Shown: piece by piece, positions 1-6,572 of the stretch
Position numbering within the stretch: position 1 is the first letter of the stretch
Layout of the letters: every line of letters begins with the position of its first letter
Assembly: GCA_945828175.1 (NCBI GenBank)
Contig: CALZQD010000038.1
Coordinates: 1 to 10,084, forward strand
Source of the DNA: an uncultured Bacteroidales bacterium
GTDB lineage: Bacteria; Bacteroidota; Bacteroidia; Bacteroidales; Muribaculaceae
Length of the DNA stretch: 10,084 bases
Reading direction: 5' to 3'
Translations under genes and position numbers: made by a program
The notes under the pieces: generated by a model
Told to the model about the DNA's origin: nothing
What the model saw: only the letters and a program-made list of their open reading frames with translations
Databases searched by the model: none

Positions 1-1312
1 CGCCAGCGGCAAAACCGGCATGGGCGTCCCCGAGATACTCCGCGCCATCGCCGAACGCATCCCCGCACCCAAAGGCGACCCCGACGCTCCGCTGCAGGCG
101 TTGATCTTCGACTCGGTCTTCAACTCGTTCAGAGGCATCATAGCCTATTTCAAGATTGAGAACGGCACGATAAGCAAAGATGACTTCGTCAAATTTGTGG
201 CTACGGGCAAAGAATATCATGCCGACGAAATCGGTGTGCTCAAACTCGACATGTCGCCCCGCGACACCCTGTCGGCCGGCAATGTCGGTTATATCATTTC
301 GGGCATCAAGACATCGAAGGAAGTCAAGGTCGGTGATACCATCACCCACGTCGCCCGTCCCTGCGACAAGGCCATCGAGGGATTCGAGGAAGTCAAGCCC
401 ATGGTCTTCGCCGGTGTCTATCCCATCGAGACCGAAGACTTCGAGAATCTTCGCGCATCGCTCGAAAAGCTGCAGCTCAACGACGCGTCTCTGACATTCA
501 CGCCCGAGTCGTCGATGGCGCTCGGCTTCGGTTTCAGATGCGGCTTCCTCGGCTTGCTCCACATGGAGATCATTCAGGAACGTCTCGGCCGCGAGTTTGA
601 CATGGATGTCATCACCACCGTGCCCAACGTAAGCTATCGCGTCTACGACAAGAAAGGCAACATGACCGAGGTCCACAACCCTTCCGGCCTGCCCGAACTG
701 ACGCTGATAGACCATATAGAAGAGCCGTATATCCGCGCCACAATCATTACGACCGCCGAATTTATCGGCCCGATAATGACCCTCTGCCTCGGCAAGCGCG
801 GCGAACTCGTCAAGCAGGAATACATCTCGGGCAACCGCATGGAGATGACCTTCGACATGCCATTGGGCGAAATCGTCATCGACTTCTATGACAAACTCAA
901 GAGCATCTCTAAGGGCTATGCCTCGTTTGACTACCACCTCAGCGACTTCCGCGAGTCGCGCCTCGTCAAGCTCGACATCCTGCTCAACGGCGAGAGCGTC
1001 GACGCTCTGTCGACCCTGACCCATGCCGACAACGCCGTGACCTTCGGCCGCCGCATGTGCGAGAAACTCAAGGAGCTGATACCGCGCCAGCAGTTCGACA
1101 TCGCCATCCAGGCCGCCATCGGCGCCAAGATCATCGCCCGCGAGACGATAAAGGCCGTGCGCAAGGATGTGACTGCCAAGTGTTACGGCGGCGATATCTC
1201 GCGTAAGCGCAAGCTGCTCGAGAAGCAGAAGAAAGGCAAGAAGCGCATGAAGCAGATCGGCTCGGTCGAGGTGCCGCAGAAGGCTTTCCTCGCCGTACTG
1301 AAACTTGATTGA
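1..1312 (+). CDS. lepA: Elongation factor 4 (LepA), 5'-truncated by the window edge
   Basis: Ribosome-associated translational GTPase that back-translocates or remodels stalled elongation complexes; cytoplasmic. The reading frame is open to the left edge (first full codon at base 2). The first visible residues, ASGKTG, correspond to the G5 (SAK-like) loop of the GTPase domain, so roughly 160 N-terminal residues with motifs G1-G4 lie outside the window. Visible in order: the end of the G domain ([21 protein letters not shown]), the beta-barrel domain II, an EF-G-like domain III ([16 protein letters not shown]), an EF-G domain V-like region (EPYIRATI..., KRGELV), and the LepA-specific C-terminal tail ([19 protein letters not shown]) ending in FLAVLKLD. 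The length of about 437 residues fits a family size near 595. The ATG at base 20 is internal, not the start. A hairpin 17 bases after the stop ends the transcript. Identification is secure. Confidence 0.97.
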   Translation, partial: ASGKTGMGVPEILRAIAERIPAPKGDPDAPLQALIFDSVFNSFRGIIAYFKIENGTISKDDFVKFVATGKEYHADEIGVLKLDMSPRDTLSAGNVGYIISGIKTSKEVKVGDTITHVARPCDKAIEGFEEVKPMVFAGVYPIETEDFENLRASLEKLQLNDASLTFTPESSMALGFGFRCGFLGLLHMEIIQERLGREFDMDVITTVPNVSYRVYDKKGNMTEVHNPSGLPELTLIDHIEEPYIRATIITTAEFIGPIMTLCLGKRGELVKQEYISGNRMEMTFDMPLGEIVIDFYDKLKSISKGYASFDYHLSDFRESRLVKLDILLNGESVDALSTLTHADNAVTFGRRMCEKLKELIPRQQFDIAIQAAIGAKIIARETIKAVRKDVTAKCYGGDISRKRKLLEKQKKGKKRMKQIGSVEVPQKAFLAVLKLD

Positions 1313-1329
1313 GAGATACAAACAAATTT

Positions 1330-1368
1330 GACAATGCTCTGACCGTGCGGTTCAGAGCATTGTCTTTG
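1330..1368 (+). terminator. Intrinsic terminator after lepA
   Basis: A perfect 13-bp inverted repeat (arms 1330-1342 and 1352-1364) encloses a 9-base loop. Only a short T run follows (TTTGTGTG), so it could work weakly or in both directions. It separates lepA from the promoter candidate of nhaA. Confidence 0.75.
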
Positions 1369-1389
1369 TGTGAACAGACATGTGAGATG

Positions 1390-1422
1390 TTTGTTAAAAT
1401 ATATTGAAAGAATGTGTGTTTG
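1390..1422 (+). promoter_or_regulatory. Candidate sigma-ABfr promoter of nhaA
   Basis: TTTG at 1390-1393 is followed after 21 bases by TGTGTTTG at 1415-1422. This matches the Bacteroidota -33/-7 pattern (TTTG, TAnnTTTG) except for G instead of A at the second position of the -7 box. Transcription would start near 1427, leaving an AT-rich leader of about 15 bases with no Shine-Dalgarno sequence. Confidence 0.45.
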
Positions 1423-1442
1423 GCACATAAATACAACTATTT

Positions 1443-2861
1443 ATGGAGAAAAATAAGCAAAGCAGATTTGAAAGCAGTTATTCGGCCGACGAACACAGCG
1501 TGTTCTATGCGGCCAGTCAGGCAATAAGACGTCATGCCTCAGGCGGTAATGTGCTGATTGCAGCAACGGTGTTGGCTCTGGTAGTTGCCAATATACCGGC
1601 GATAAATCACTATTATTTTGATTTTTGGAATCAGGAAGTCAGACTCCAGCTCGGAGACTTCAACATATTCAGCCACTCTGGCGAGCCGATGGACCTGCTC
1701 GCTTTTATCAACGATGCGCTGATGGCTGTTTTTTTCTTTTCGATAGGCCTCGAAATCAAGCGCGAAGTGCTTGTCGGCGAGCTCTCGTCGTTCAAACAGG
1801 CTCTGCTGCCCATCGTCGCTGCCATCGGTGGCATGATTGTTCCCGTTGCCATATATATGTTCTTTGCCAAAGGCACTGATTATTCAGGCGGCGCGGCAAT
1901 ACCTATGGCTACCGATATCGCCTTCTCGCTCGGCGTCCTTGCCATGCTCGGACGGCGTGTTCCGGTGTCGCTCAAGATATTTCTGACGACCCTCGCCGTG
2001 GTCGACGATATCGGCGGCATCATAGTTATCGCCGCATTCTATTCGACCCATATCGAGGCGATGCTTCTCGTCTATGCGGCAATCTTGCTTGGAGTGCTGC
2101 TGCTCGGCTCGCTGATGAGGATTAAATCAAAAATTTTCTACCTCGGAGTCGGCGGCGTCGTGTGGTTCCTGTTCCTCAATTCAGGCATACACCCGACGAT
2201 TGCCGGTGTTCTCGTGGCTTTTTGTGTGCCGGCGACACCTGTCTTCGACCCCAAGCGTTATATAAAGATAATACGTTCGTCTATAGCACACTTCAGAGGT
2301 GAGGACGATCGGCTGCTCACCCGTCGCACCATTCTCAATAAAGACCAGATGAACTGGCTCAAGGAGGTCGAGTCGGCCTCTGATAAAGTCATCTCGCCGC
2401 TGCAGGACCTCGAGGACTCGCTGCATCCGATAGTCAACTATTTCATCGTCCCCCTCTTTGCCTTCGCCAACGCCGGCATCTACCTGCTCGGCACCGACCC
2501 TGCAACGATTTTCGAGGGCATATCGCTGGCTGTTGTCTGCGGTCTTGTCATCGGTAAGGTTACCGGTATTTTTGCCTTCTCATGGCTGACGGTCAAGCTG
2601 AAACTCGCACCGATGCCAGCACATGCCAGTTGGGCTATGATGGCTTCCGTCGCCATGCTCGGCGGCATCGGCTTCACGGTCTCGCTTTTCATTGCGACCC
2701 TGTCCTTCGGCGGCGCCGGCGCCCATATGGCCGACCTGCTCAATCATGCCAAGCTCGGCATCGTCGTCGGCTCGCTTCTTTCAGGCGTCATAGGCTTTCT
2801 GCTGCTCCACAAAACCCTCCCCAAAGCCTCCGAAATCGCCAGCGAAGAAGCCGAAGAATGA
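1443..2861 (+). CDS. nhaA: Na+/H+ antiporter NhaA
   Basis: Electrogenic inner-membrane antiporter exporting Na+ (or Li+) in exchange for protons, for pH and sodium homeostasis. The paired ion-binding aspartates are D188-D189 in LAVVDDIGG (E. coli D163/D164), with D158 in IPMATDIAF matching D133 and K372 in VIGKVTGI matching K300. H250 (SGIHPTIAG) and E324 (DLEDSLHP) align with the E. coli pH-response residues H225 and E252. Hydrophobic segments fit the 12-helix fold. The protein has 472 residues against 388 in E. coli. The extra length is a charged N-terminal tail of about 30 residues, an insertion of about 40-45 residues between helices VIII and IX (about 268-318), and an acidic C-terminal tail. 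The start is the first ATG after a plausible promoter. It appears monocistronic, ending in a hairpin at its stop codon. Confidence 0.95.
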   Translation: MEKNKQSRFESSYSADEHSVFYAASQAIRRHASGGNVLIAATVLALVVANIPAINHYYFDFWNQEVRLQLGDFNIFSHSGEPMDLLAFINDALMAVFFFSIGLEIKREVLVGELSSFKQALLPIVAAIGGMIVPVAIYMFFAKGTDYSGGAAIPMATDIAFSLGVLAMLGRRVPVSLKIFLTTLAVVDDIGGIIVIAAFYSTHIEAMLLVYAAILLGVLLLGSLMRIKSKIFYLGVGGVVWFLFLNSGIHPTIAGVLVAFCVPATPVFDPKRYIKIIRSSIAHFRGEDDRLLTRRTILNKDQMNWLKEVESASDKVISPLQDLEDSLHPIVNYFIVPLFAFANAGIYLLGTDPATIFEGISLAVVCGLVIGKVTGIFAFSWLTVKLKLAPMPAHASWAMMASVAMLGGIGFTVSLFIATLSFGGAGAHMADLLNHAKLGIVVGSLLSGVIGFLLLHKTLPKASEIASEEAEE

Positions 2862-2883
2862 GCCAAAATACCTATTTTTGGCT
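2861..2883 (+). terminator. Hairpin at the end of nhaA
   Basis: Inverted repeat AGCCAAAATA / TATTTTTGGCT (one unpaired T, 2-base loop), beginning on the last base of the nhaA stop codon. The AT-rich stem carries its own T run in the 3' arm and continues into ATTTC. It is a plausible terminator, weaker than the one after lepA. Confidence 0.5.
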
Positions 2884-2884
2884 A

Positions 2885-2915
2885 TTTCAAATCTAACGGG
2901 CTTTGAGTAATTTTG
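2885..2915 (+). promoter_or_regulatory. Candidate sigma-ABfr promoter of the hemerythrin-LuxR gene
   Basis: A full-consensus -7 box, TAATTTTG (2908-2915), lies 19 bases after TTTC (2885-2888), a one-mismatch -33 box. The predicted start near 2920 gives a leader of about 36 bases, which contains a small dyad at 2931-2941. Confidence 0.65.
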
Positions 2916-2930
2916 CAGCGTGATTACTTA

Positions 2931-2941
2931 CTAATGATTAG
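2931..2941. promoter_or_regulatory. Small dyad CTAATGATTAG in the leader, possible operator
   Basis: Perfect 5-base arms around a single G, about 10-20 bases after the predicted transcription start. TGATTA occurs twice here (2921-2926 and 2935-2940). The position would suit an autoregulatory operator for the downstream DNA-binding protein, but the site is short and AT-rich and could be chance. Confidence 0.2.
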
Positions 2942-2956
2942 GTCGCAACGATAACT

Positions 2957-3895
2957 ATGACTAAGACTGAATTTGACGCTAACGATACTCTCCGCTCTCT
3001 TATTAACCGTTACCCGAAATTGCTGATGGTGCTGAGACGTTTTCGTATCTCGCTCGGATTCGGTAATGCCACTGTCGGAGAAGTATGCGGCAAGGAGGGT
3101 GTCGATGCGTCGACTTTCCTTGCCGTAGCCAACTATCTGTGCACAGGTAAGAAAGATAACGGAGCTATCGACCTGCATTCGCTGATGGAATATCTGCGCA
3201 ACTCGCATGATTATTTTCTCGGTTTCGCCCTGCCGTCGATACGCCGCAAACTTCTCGAAGCGCTGCCGGTCGCTCAGCCCGACAGCGTCTCGCTGCTGAT
3301 ATTGCGCTATTTCGACGATTATGTAGAAGAGGTCAAGGTACACATGGATTATGAAAACCGGTCGGTATTCCCCTATGTCGACGCCCTTCTCGCAGGTAAT
3401 CAGACCAGCGGATTCGACATAGCGAAGTTCGAGGCCAGCCATGCGCCTCTCGCGCCTAAACTGCGTGAGCTTAAAGAAATTTTTGTAAGCCATTATCAAG
3501 TCAGCGGCAACGAAGATCTGCTCAACTCGGTGCTCTACGACATCATCATCTGCGAGCGCGACCTGCTGACCCACTGCGCCGTCGAGGACAATATCTTCGT
3601 CCCGGCAGTCGAGCACCTCGAGCTGATGGTGAAACCCGTCGAAATCGGCAGTCGACGCGGCGACGCAGTCTCGCACGAAAACGAGCTGACCCCGCGCGAA
3701 CGCGAGATTGTCGCCTGCATCGCCCGCGGCCTGTCGACAAAAGAAGTGGCAGACCGGCTGAATCTGTCGGCCCACACCGTCAACACCCATCGACGCAACA
3801 TCAACGGCAAACTCGACATGCACTCTGCATCAGCCATAACACTTTATGCTATAATGAACGGCATCATCGACATCTCCGAGGTGAAGAAATCGTGA
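2957..3895 (+). CDS. YtfE-like hemerythrin domain fused to LuxR-type HTH regulator
   Basis: Predicted cytoplasmic one-component transcription regulator with a di-iron sensor. Residues 8-65 resemble the ScdA/YtfE N-terminal domain (LRSLINRYPKLLMVLRRFRI), but the usual CC motif is replaced by SLGFGN (32-37). Residues 75-222 form a hemerythrin-like four-helix bundle. H84, H129, E133, H162, H206 and E210 match, almost residue for residue, the di-iron ligands I recall for E. coli YtfE (H84, H129, E133, H160, H204, E208). Residues 243-305 are a LuxR/GerE helix-turn-helix (LTPREREIVACIARGLSTKEVA, recognition helix SAHTVNTHRRNI). There is no signal peptide or membrane segment. YtfE proteins act in repair of iron-sulfur clusters damaged by NO or oxidants; the fused DNA-binding domain suggests that here iron oxidation, O2 or NO controls transcription. 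This role is inferred. It stands alone between a promoter and a strong terminator. Domain calls are firm; the ligand molecule and targets are unknown. Confidence 0.88.
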   Translation: MTKTEFDANDTLRSLINRYPKLLMVLRRFRISLGFGNATVGEVCGKEGVDASTFLAVANYLCTGKKDNGAIDLHSLMEYLRNSHDYFLGFALPSIRRKLLEALPVAQPDSVSLLILRYFDDYVEEVKVHMDYENRSVFPYVDALLAGNQTSGFDIAKFEASHAPLAPKLRELKEIFVSHYQVSGNEDLLNSVLYDIIICERDLLTHCAVEDNIFVPAVEHLELMVKPVEIGSRRGDAVSHENELTPREREIVACIARGLSTKEVADRLNLSAHTVNTHRRNINGKLDMHSASAITLYAIMNGIIDISEVKKS

Positions 3896-3929
3896 CGAAA
3901 TTTTAAGAATTTAATATAGAAAGAGGTTT

Positions 3930-3946
3930 AGAGCCGTACCGGCTCT
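3930..3946. repeat. Short perfect hairpin between the hemerythrin gene and its terminator
   Basis: AGAGCCG, 3-base loop, CGGCTCT: a 7-bp perfect inverted repeat 34 bases after the stop codon and immediately before the main terminator hairpin. It may be part of a tandem terminator or a 3'-end stabilising structure. Confidence 0.55.
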
Positions 3947-3951
3947 TATCA

Positions 3952-3989
3952 CTGCAACGCTCTGTCAAGCGAGCTTTGCAGGGATTTTT
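3952..3989 (+). terminator. Intrinsic terminator after the hemerythrin-LuxR gene
   Basis: CTGCAA (3952-3957) pairs with TTGCAG (3976-3981), and after a one-base C/T mismatch GCTC (3959-3962) pairs with GAGC (3971-3974). GGA and a run of five T follow at 3985-3989. This is a classical Rho-independent arrangement, the clearest in the window. Confidence 0.82.
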
Positions 3990-4199
3990 CGTCTATTTGT
4001 CTAAAAATAATATAAATCGCGAGAGTAATTTGCATTTTTCACATTTAAATGTTAATTTTGACGCGAAGTGTTAAAACATAAAATCCGGTTAGATAAATTT
4101 TTCAAAAACAAACATTAGTTTTAATTGTTAACATAATAAAGGTTAATCTAACGACGACGCTCAGTCGATTTGTCGCTTTTAGGTTAAAATAATGAAGAA
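3990..4199 (+). other. AT-rich spacer and long leader ahead of rprX
   Basis: The gap between genes is about 304 bases. After the terminator it becomes strongly AT-rich and holds a near-consensus promoter (4029-4060) and a predicted 5' leader of about 134 bases. GTTAA occurs five times (4051, 4070, 4127, 4142, 4183), and GTTAGAT (4088-4094) is complementary to ATCTAAC (4146-4152). A small CGAC/GTCG stem lies at 4155-4167. No longer ORF with coding character is visible on either strand. The repeats may be regulator sites or simply reflect base composition. Confidence 0.5.
4029..4060 (+). promoter_or_regulatory. Sigma-ABfr promoter of the rprXY operon
   Basis: TTTG (4029-4032), 20 bases, TAATTTTG (4053-4060): a full match to the Bacteroidota -33/-7 consensus with ideal spacing. 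Initiation is expected near 4065, giving an unusually long leader before the rprX start at 4200. Confidence 0.78.
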
Positions 4200-4203
4200 A
4201 TGA
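4192..4203 (+). other. Possible three-codon mini-ORF (MKK-stop) overlapping the rprX start
   Basis: ATG AAG AAA TGA is read in a different frame, and its stop overlaps the rprX ATG as ATGA (4200-4203). The bases ATGAAGAA are repeated 8 bases apart (4192 and 4200), so this may be a slippage duplication of the start region or a short reinitiation element. Translation cannot be judged from sequence alone. Confidence 0.2.
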
Positions 4204-5732
4204 AGAAACAGACAATCTGGATATTGACTATATTGATGGCAGTGACCTTTTTAGGGCTACTGTGGATTCAGATTATATATATGAAGAATATGGTCGAGAT
4301 GCGCTACGAGCAGTTCTCTCAGGGCGTCAAGCAGAGCCTGCTCAACGTGGCCGTGCATCTCGAACAGGACGAGGCGCTCTATTATCTCGAGAAAGACGTC
4401 AATCAGATCAAGGCTTCGTCGCTCTACGCCCAGTATTACGGCGACCCTGTGACCCAGCTCGGCGGCGTGAAATATTCGTTTACGACGTCGACAGGTCTCG
4501 AAGCCAACCTCACCATCAAGGGCGACGCCTCTGAGATCAACAAGATACGCCGCGGCGACAAGGCCGTCGGGCGCCACTATCAGAACATGCAGAATGTCTA
4601 CCGCGACCACTACCTCTATCAGAAAGGCATGCTCGACGATGTCATCCTCAATATCATTTCAACGGCCAGCGAGCGTCCCATCGAGGAGCGCGCCGACTCG
4701 TCGCTTGTCAGGCGCTATCTCCGCGAAGAGCTTGACACGCTCGGTTTTAATGTGCCCTTCGAATTTGCCGTGGTCAACCACCTCGGCACAGTTCAGTATA
4801 AGTCGGGCGGCTTCATGCCGACGACGGCCGACAACGACAACATGTTTGTCCAGACGCTTTTCGCCAACAACACCTCCGGCCGTCCCAACTTCCTCAAGGT
4901 CTATTTCCCGACCAAGGCCGACTTTATCTTCTCGTCAATCTCGTTCATGGTGCCCTCGTTTGCATTCACGCTCATCATGCTGATTGTCTTCGTCTTCACC
5001 ATCATCGTGGCCTTCAGACAGAAGAAACTCACCGAGATGAAAAACGACTTCATCAACAACATGACCCATGAGTTCAAGACGCCCATATCCTCGATATCGC
5101 TGGCGGCGCAGATGCTCAACGACCAGACCGTCAGGAAGTCGCCAACGATGCTCCAGCAGATTTCGACCGTCATCAACGACGAGACCAAGCGCCTGCGTTT
5201 CCAGGTCGAGAAAGTGCTTCAGATGTCGATGTTCGACCGTCAGAAGACAACTCTCAAGCTCGAGGACATCGACGCCAACCTCGCCATTTTCAATATCGTA
5301 AATACTTTCAAACTCAAAGTCGAGAAATACGGCGGCCACATCACCGCCCACCTCGACGCCATGGATGCCATCGTCAACGTCGACGAGATGCACTTCACCA
5401 ACGTCATCTTCAACCTGCTCGACAACGCCGTCAAATACCGCGATCCCGACAAGCCCCTCGACCTCAAGGTGCTGTCGCGCGACCTCCCCGGCGAGCGCCT
5501 CGAAATCACCATCGCCGACAACGGCATAGGCATCCGCCGCGAGGATCTCAAAAAAATCTTCGAGAAATTCTTCCGTGTCTCGACCGGCAACCGCCACGAC
5601 GTCAAAGGCTTCGGCCTCGGCCTGGCTTACGTCAAGAAAATGGTCAACGAGCTCGGCGGCGAAATCAGCGTTGAAAGTACTATCAATGTAGGAACAAAAT
5701 TTATAATTATATTACCATTAACAAAAAATTAG
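4200..5732 (+). CDS. rprX: Two-component sensor histidine kinase RprX
   Basis: Inner-membrane sensor kinase that should autophosphorylate and pass phosphate to RprY. Order of parts: transmembrane helix 1 (about 6-28), an extracytoplasmic sensing region (about 29-243) with no recognised ligand motif, and transmembrane helix 2 (about 244-272). The DHp domain carries the phospho-acceptor H290 in MTHEFKTP. The HATPase_c domain has an N-box (NVIFNLLDNAVKY, N405/N409), G1 box DNGIGI (440-445), F-box region FEKFFRVS and G2 box GFGLGL (470-475). All catalytic boxes are intact, and 510 residues is normal for the family. The start MKKQTIWILT follows A-rich DNA without Shine-Dalgarno; an out-of-frame ATG lies 8 bases upstream. 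Only 6 bases separate its stop from rprY, so the two form an operon driven from 4029-4060. The name rests on strong resemblance of both partners to Bacteroides RprXY. Confidence 0.92.
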   Translation: MKKQTIWILTILMAVTFLGLLWIQIIYMKNMVEMRYEQFSQGVKQSLLNVAVHLEQDEALYYLEKDVNQIKASSLYAQYYGDPVTQLGGVKYSFTTSTGLEANLTIKGDASEINKIRRGDKAVGRHYQNMQNVYRDHYLYQKGMLDDVILNIISTASERPIEERADSSLVRRYLREELDTLGFNVPFEFAVVNHLGTVQYKSGGFMPTTADNDNMFVQTLFANNTSGRPNFLKVYFPTKADFIFSSISFMVPSFAFTLIMLIVFVFTIIVAFRQKKLTEMKNDFINNMTHEFKTPISSISLAAQMLNDQTVRKSPTMLQQISTVINDETKRLRFQVEKVLQMSMFDRQKTTLKLEDIDANLAIFNIVNTFKLKVEKYGGHITAHLDAMDAIVNVDEMHFTNVIFNLLDNAVKYRDPDKPLDLKVLSRDLPGERLEITIADNGIGIRREDLKKIFEKFFRVSTGNRHDVKGFGLGLAYVKKMVNELGGEISVESTINVGTKFIIILPLTKN

Positions 5733-5738
5733 CTTATT

Positions 5739-6446
5739 ATGGAAGAACGTATGCGTATACTGTTATGCGAAGATGATGAGAATCTTGGCATGCTTCTAAG
5801 AGAATATCTTCAGGCTAAGGGCTTCAACGCCGATCTCTTCGCTGACGGCGAAAGCGGTTACAAGGCCTTCCTGAAAGGAAAGTATGACATATGTGTGCTC
5901 GATGTCATGATGCCCAAAAAAGACGGCTTCGCGCTCGCACAGGAGATCCGCACCGTCAACTCTGAGGTGCCTATCATATTCCTCACCGCCAAATCGCTCA
6001 AAGACGATATCCTCGAGGGCTTCAAACTCGGTGCCGACGACTATATCACCAAACCCTTCTCGATGGAAGAGCTCGTCTTCCGTATCGAGGCCATCCTTCG
6101 CCGTGTCAAAGGCAAGAAGGGCAAGGAAATCACTATGTATAAAATCGGCAAATTTACATTCGACACTCAGAAACAGGTGCTTATGGTCGACGACAAAGTC
6201 ACCAAGCTGACCACCAAAGAGTCTGAGCTCCTCAGCCTCCTCTGCGCCCACGTCAACGAAATCCTCGAGCGTAACTTCGCCCTCAAGACTATCTGGATCG
6301 ACGACAATTACTTCAACGCCCGCTCGATGGACGTCTACATCACCAAGCTGCGCAAGCACCTTAAAGACGACCCCTCGATCGAAATCATCAACATCCACGG
6401 CAAGGGCTACAAGCTCATCGCTCCCGAGGTAGAGGCCGGCAAATAA
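5739..6446 (+). CDS. rprY: OmpR-family response regulator RprY
   Basis: Cytoplasmic DNA-binding response regulator, partner of RprX. The receiver domain (about 5-122) has the acidic pocket E11-D12-D13, phospho-acceptor D55 (VLDVMMPKKDG), T83 (FLTAK) and K105 (ITKPF). The winged-helix effector domain (about 132-228) shows TKLTTKESELLSLLCAH, the recognition-helix region FNARSMDVYITKLRKHLK and the wing IINIHGKGYKL, typical of OmpR/PhoB proteins. Length 235 is usual. The start MEERMRIL was chosen because RprY proteins begin MEE-x-x-RILLCEDD; M5 is an alternative. It lies 6 bases after rprX, and a long hairpin follows its stop. From memory, the Porphyromonas gingivalis orthologue has been linked to sodium and oxidative stress; regulation here is not visible in the sequence. 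Confidence 0.93.
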   Translation: MEERMRILLCEDDENLGMLLREYLQAKGFNADLFADGESGYKAFLKGKYDICVLDVMMPKKDGFALAQEIRTVNSEVPIIFLTAKSLKDDILEGFKLGADDYITKPFSMEELVFRIEAILRRVKGKKGKEITMYKIGKFTFDTQKQVLMVDDKVTKLTTKESELLSLLCAHVNEILERNFALKTIWIDDNYFNARSMDVYITKLRKHLKDDPSIEIINIHGKGYKLIAPEVEAGK

Positions 6447-6475
6447 CGGCCTGCGTCCGACAGAAAACAACATAC

Positions 6476-6525
6476 ACAACCGACAGCCGGGAAAACTGAC
6501 ATACGTTCTCCCGACTGCCGGTTGT
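6476..6525. terminator. Long imperfect hairpin after rprY
   Basis: Arms 6476-6496 and 6505-6525 pair at 18 of 21 positions (mismatches at 6483/6518, 6487/6514 and 6493/6508) around an 8-base loop. No T run follows on the plus strand (TACGCTG), so it is either a structured 3' end of the rprXY transcript, a terminator needing other factors, or a processing site. It separates rprY from the GH43 gene. Confidence 0.6.
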
Positions 6526-6572
6526 TACGCTGAATACCTTGACACACATAACCAAAACCAATACCTGACCTT

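Noticed and set aside
2924..3823. 299-codon antisense ORF over the hemerythrin-LuxR gene
   Set aside because: It mirrors a gene with clear domain matches, has no recognisable family, and its length is explained by the high GC3 codon bias, which removes stops from the opposite strand.
4935..5597. 220-codon antisense ORF over rprX
   Set aside because: Covers the conserved kinase core and is biased in composition in the same way; no promoter or family support.
5796..6479. 227-codon antisense ORF over rprY
   Set aside because: Composition is dominated by V, D, E, L and F, as expected from reading RprY codons in reverse; it has no domain and the rprY reading is certain.
6531..6572. Possible GH43 promoter around TACCTTGA (6535-6542)
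   Set aside because: It only partly matches the -7 consensus and no TTTG lies 19-21 bases upstream, so it was not listed as a promoter.
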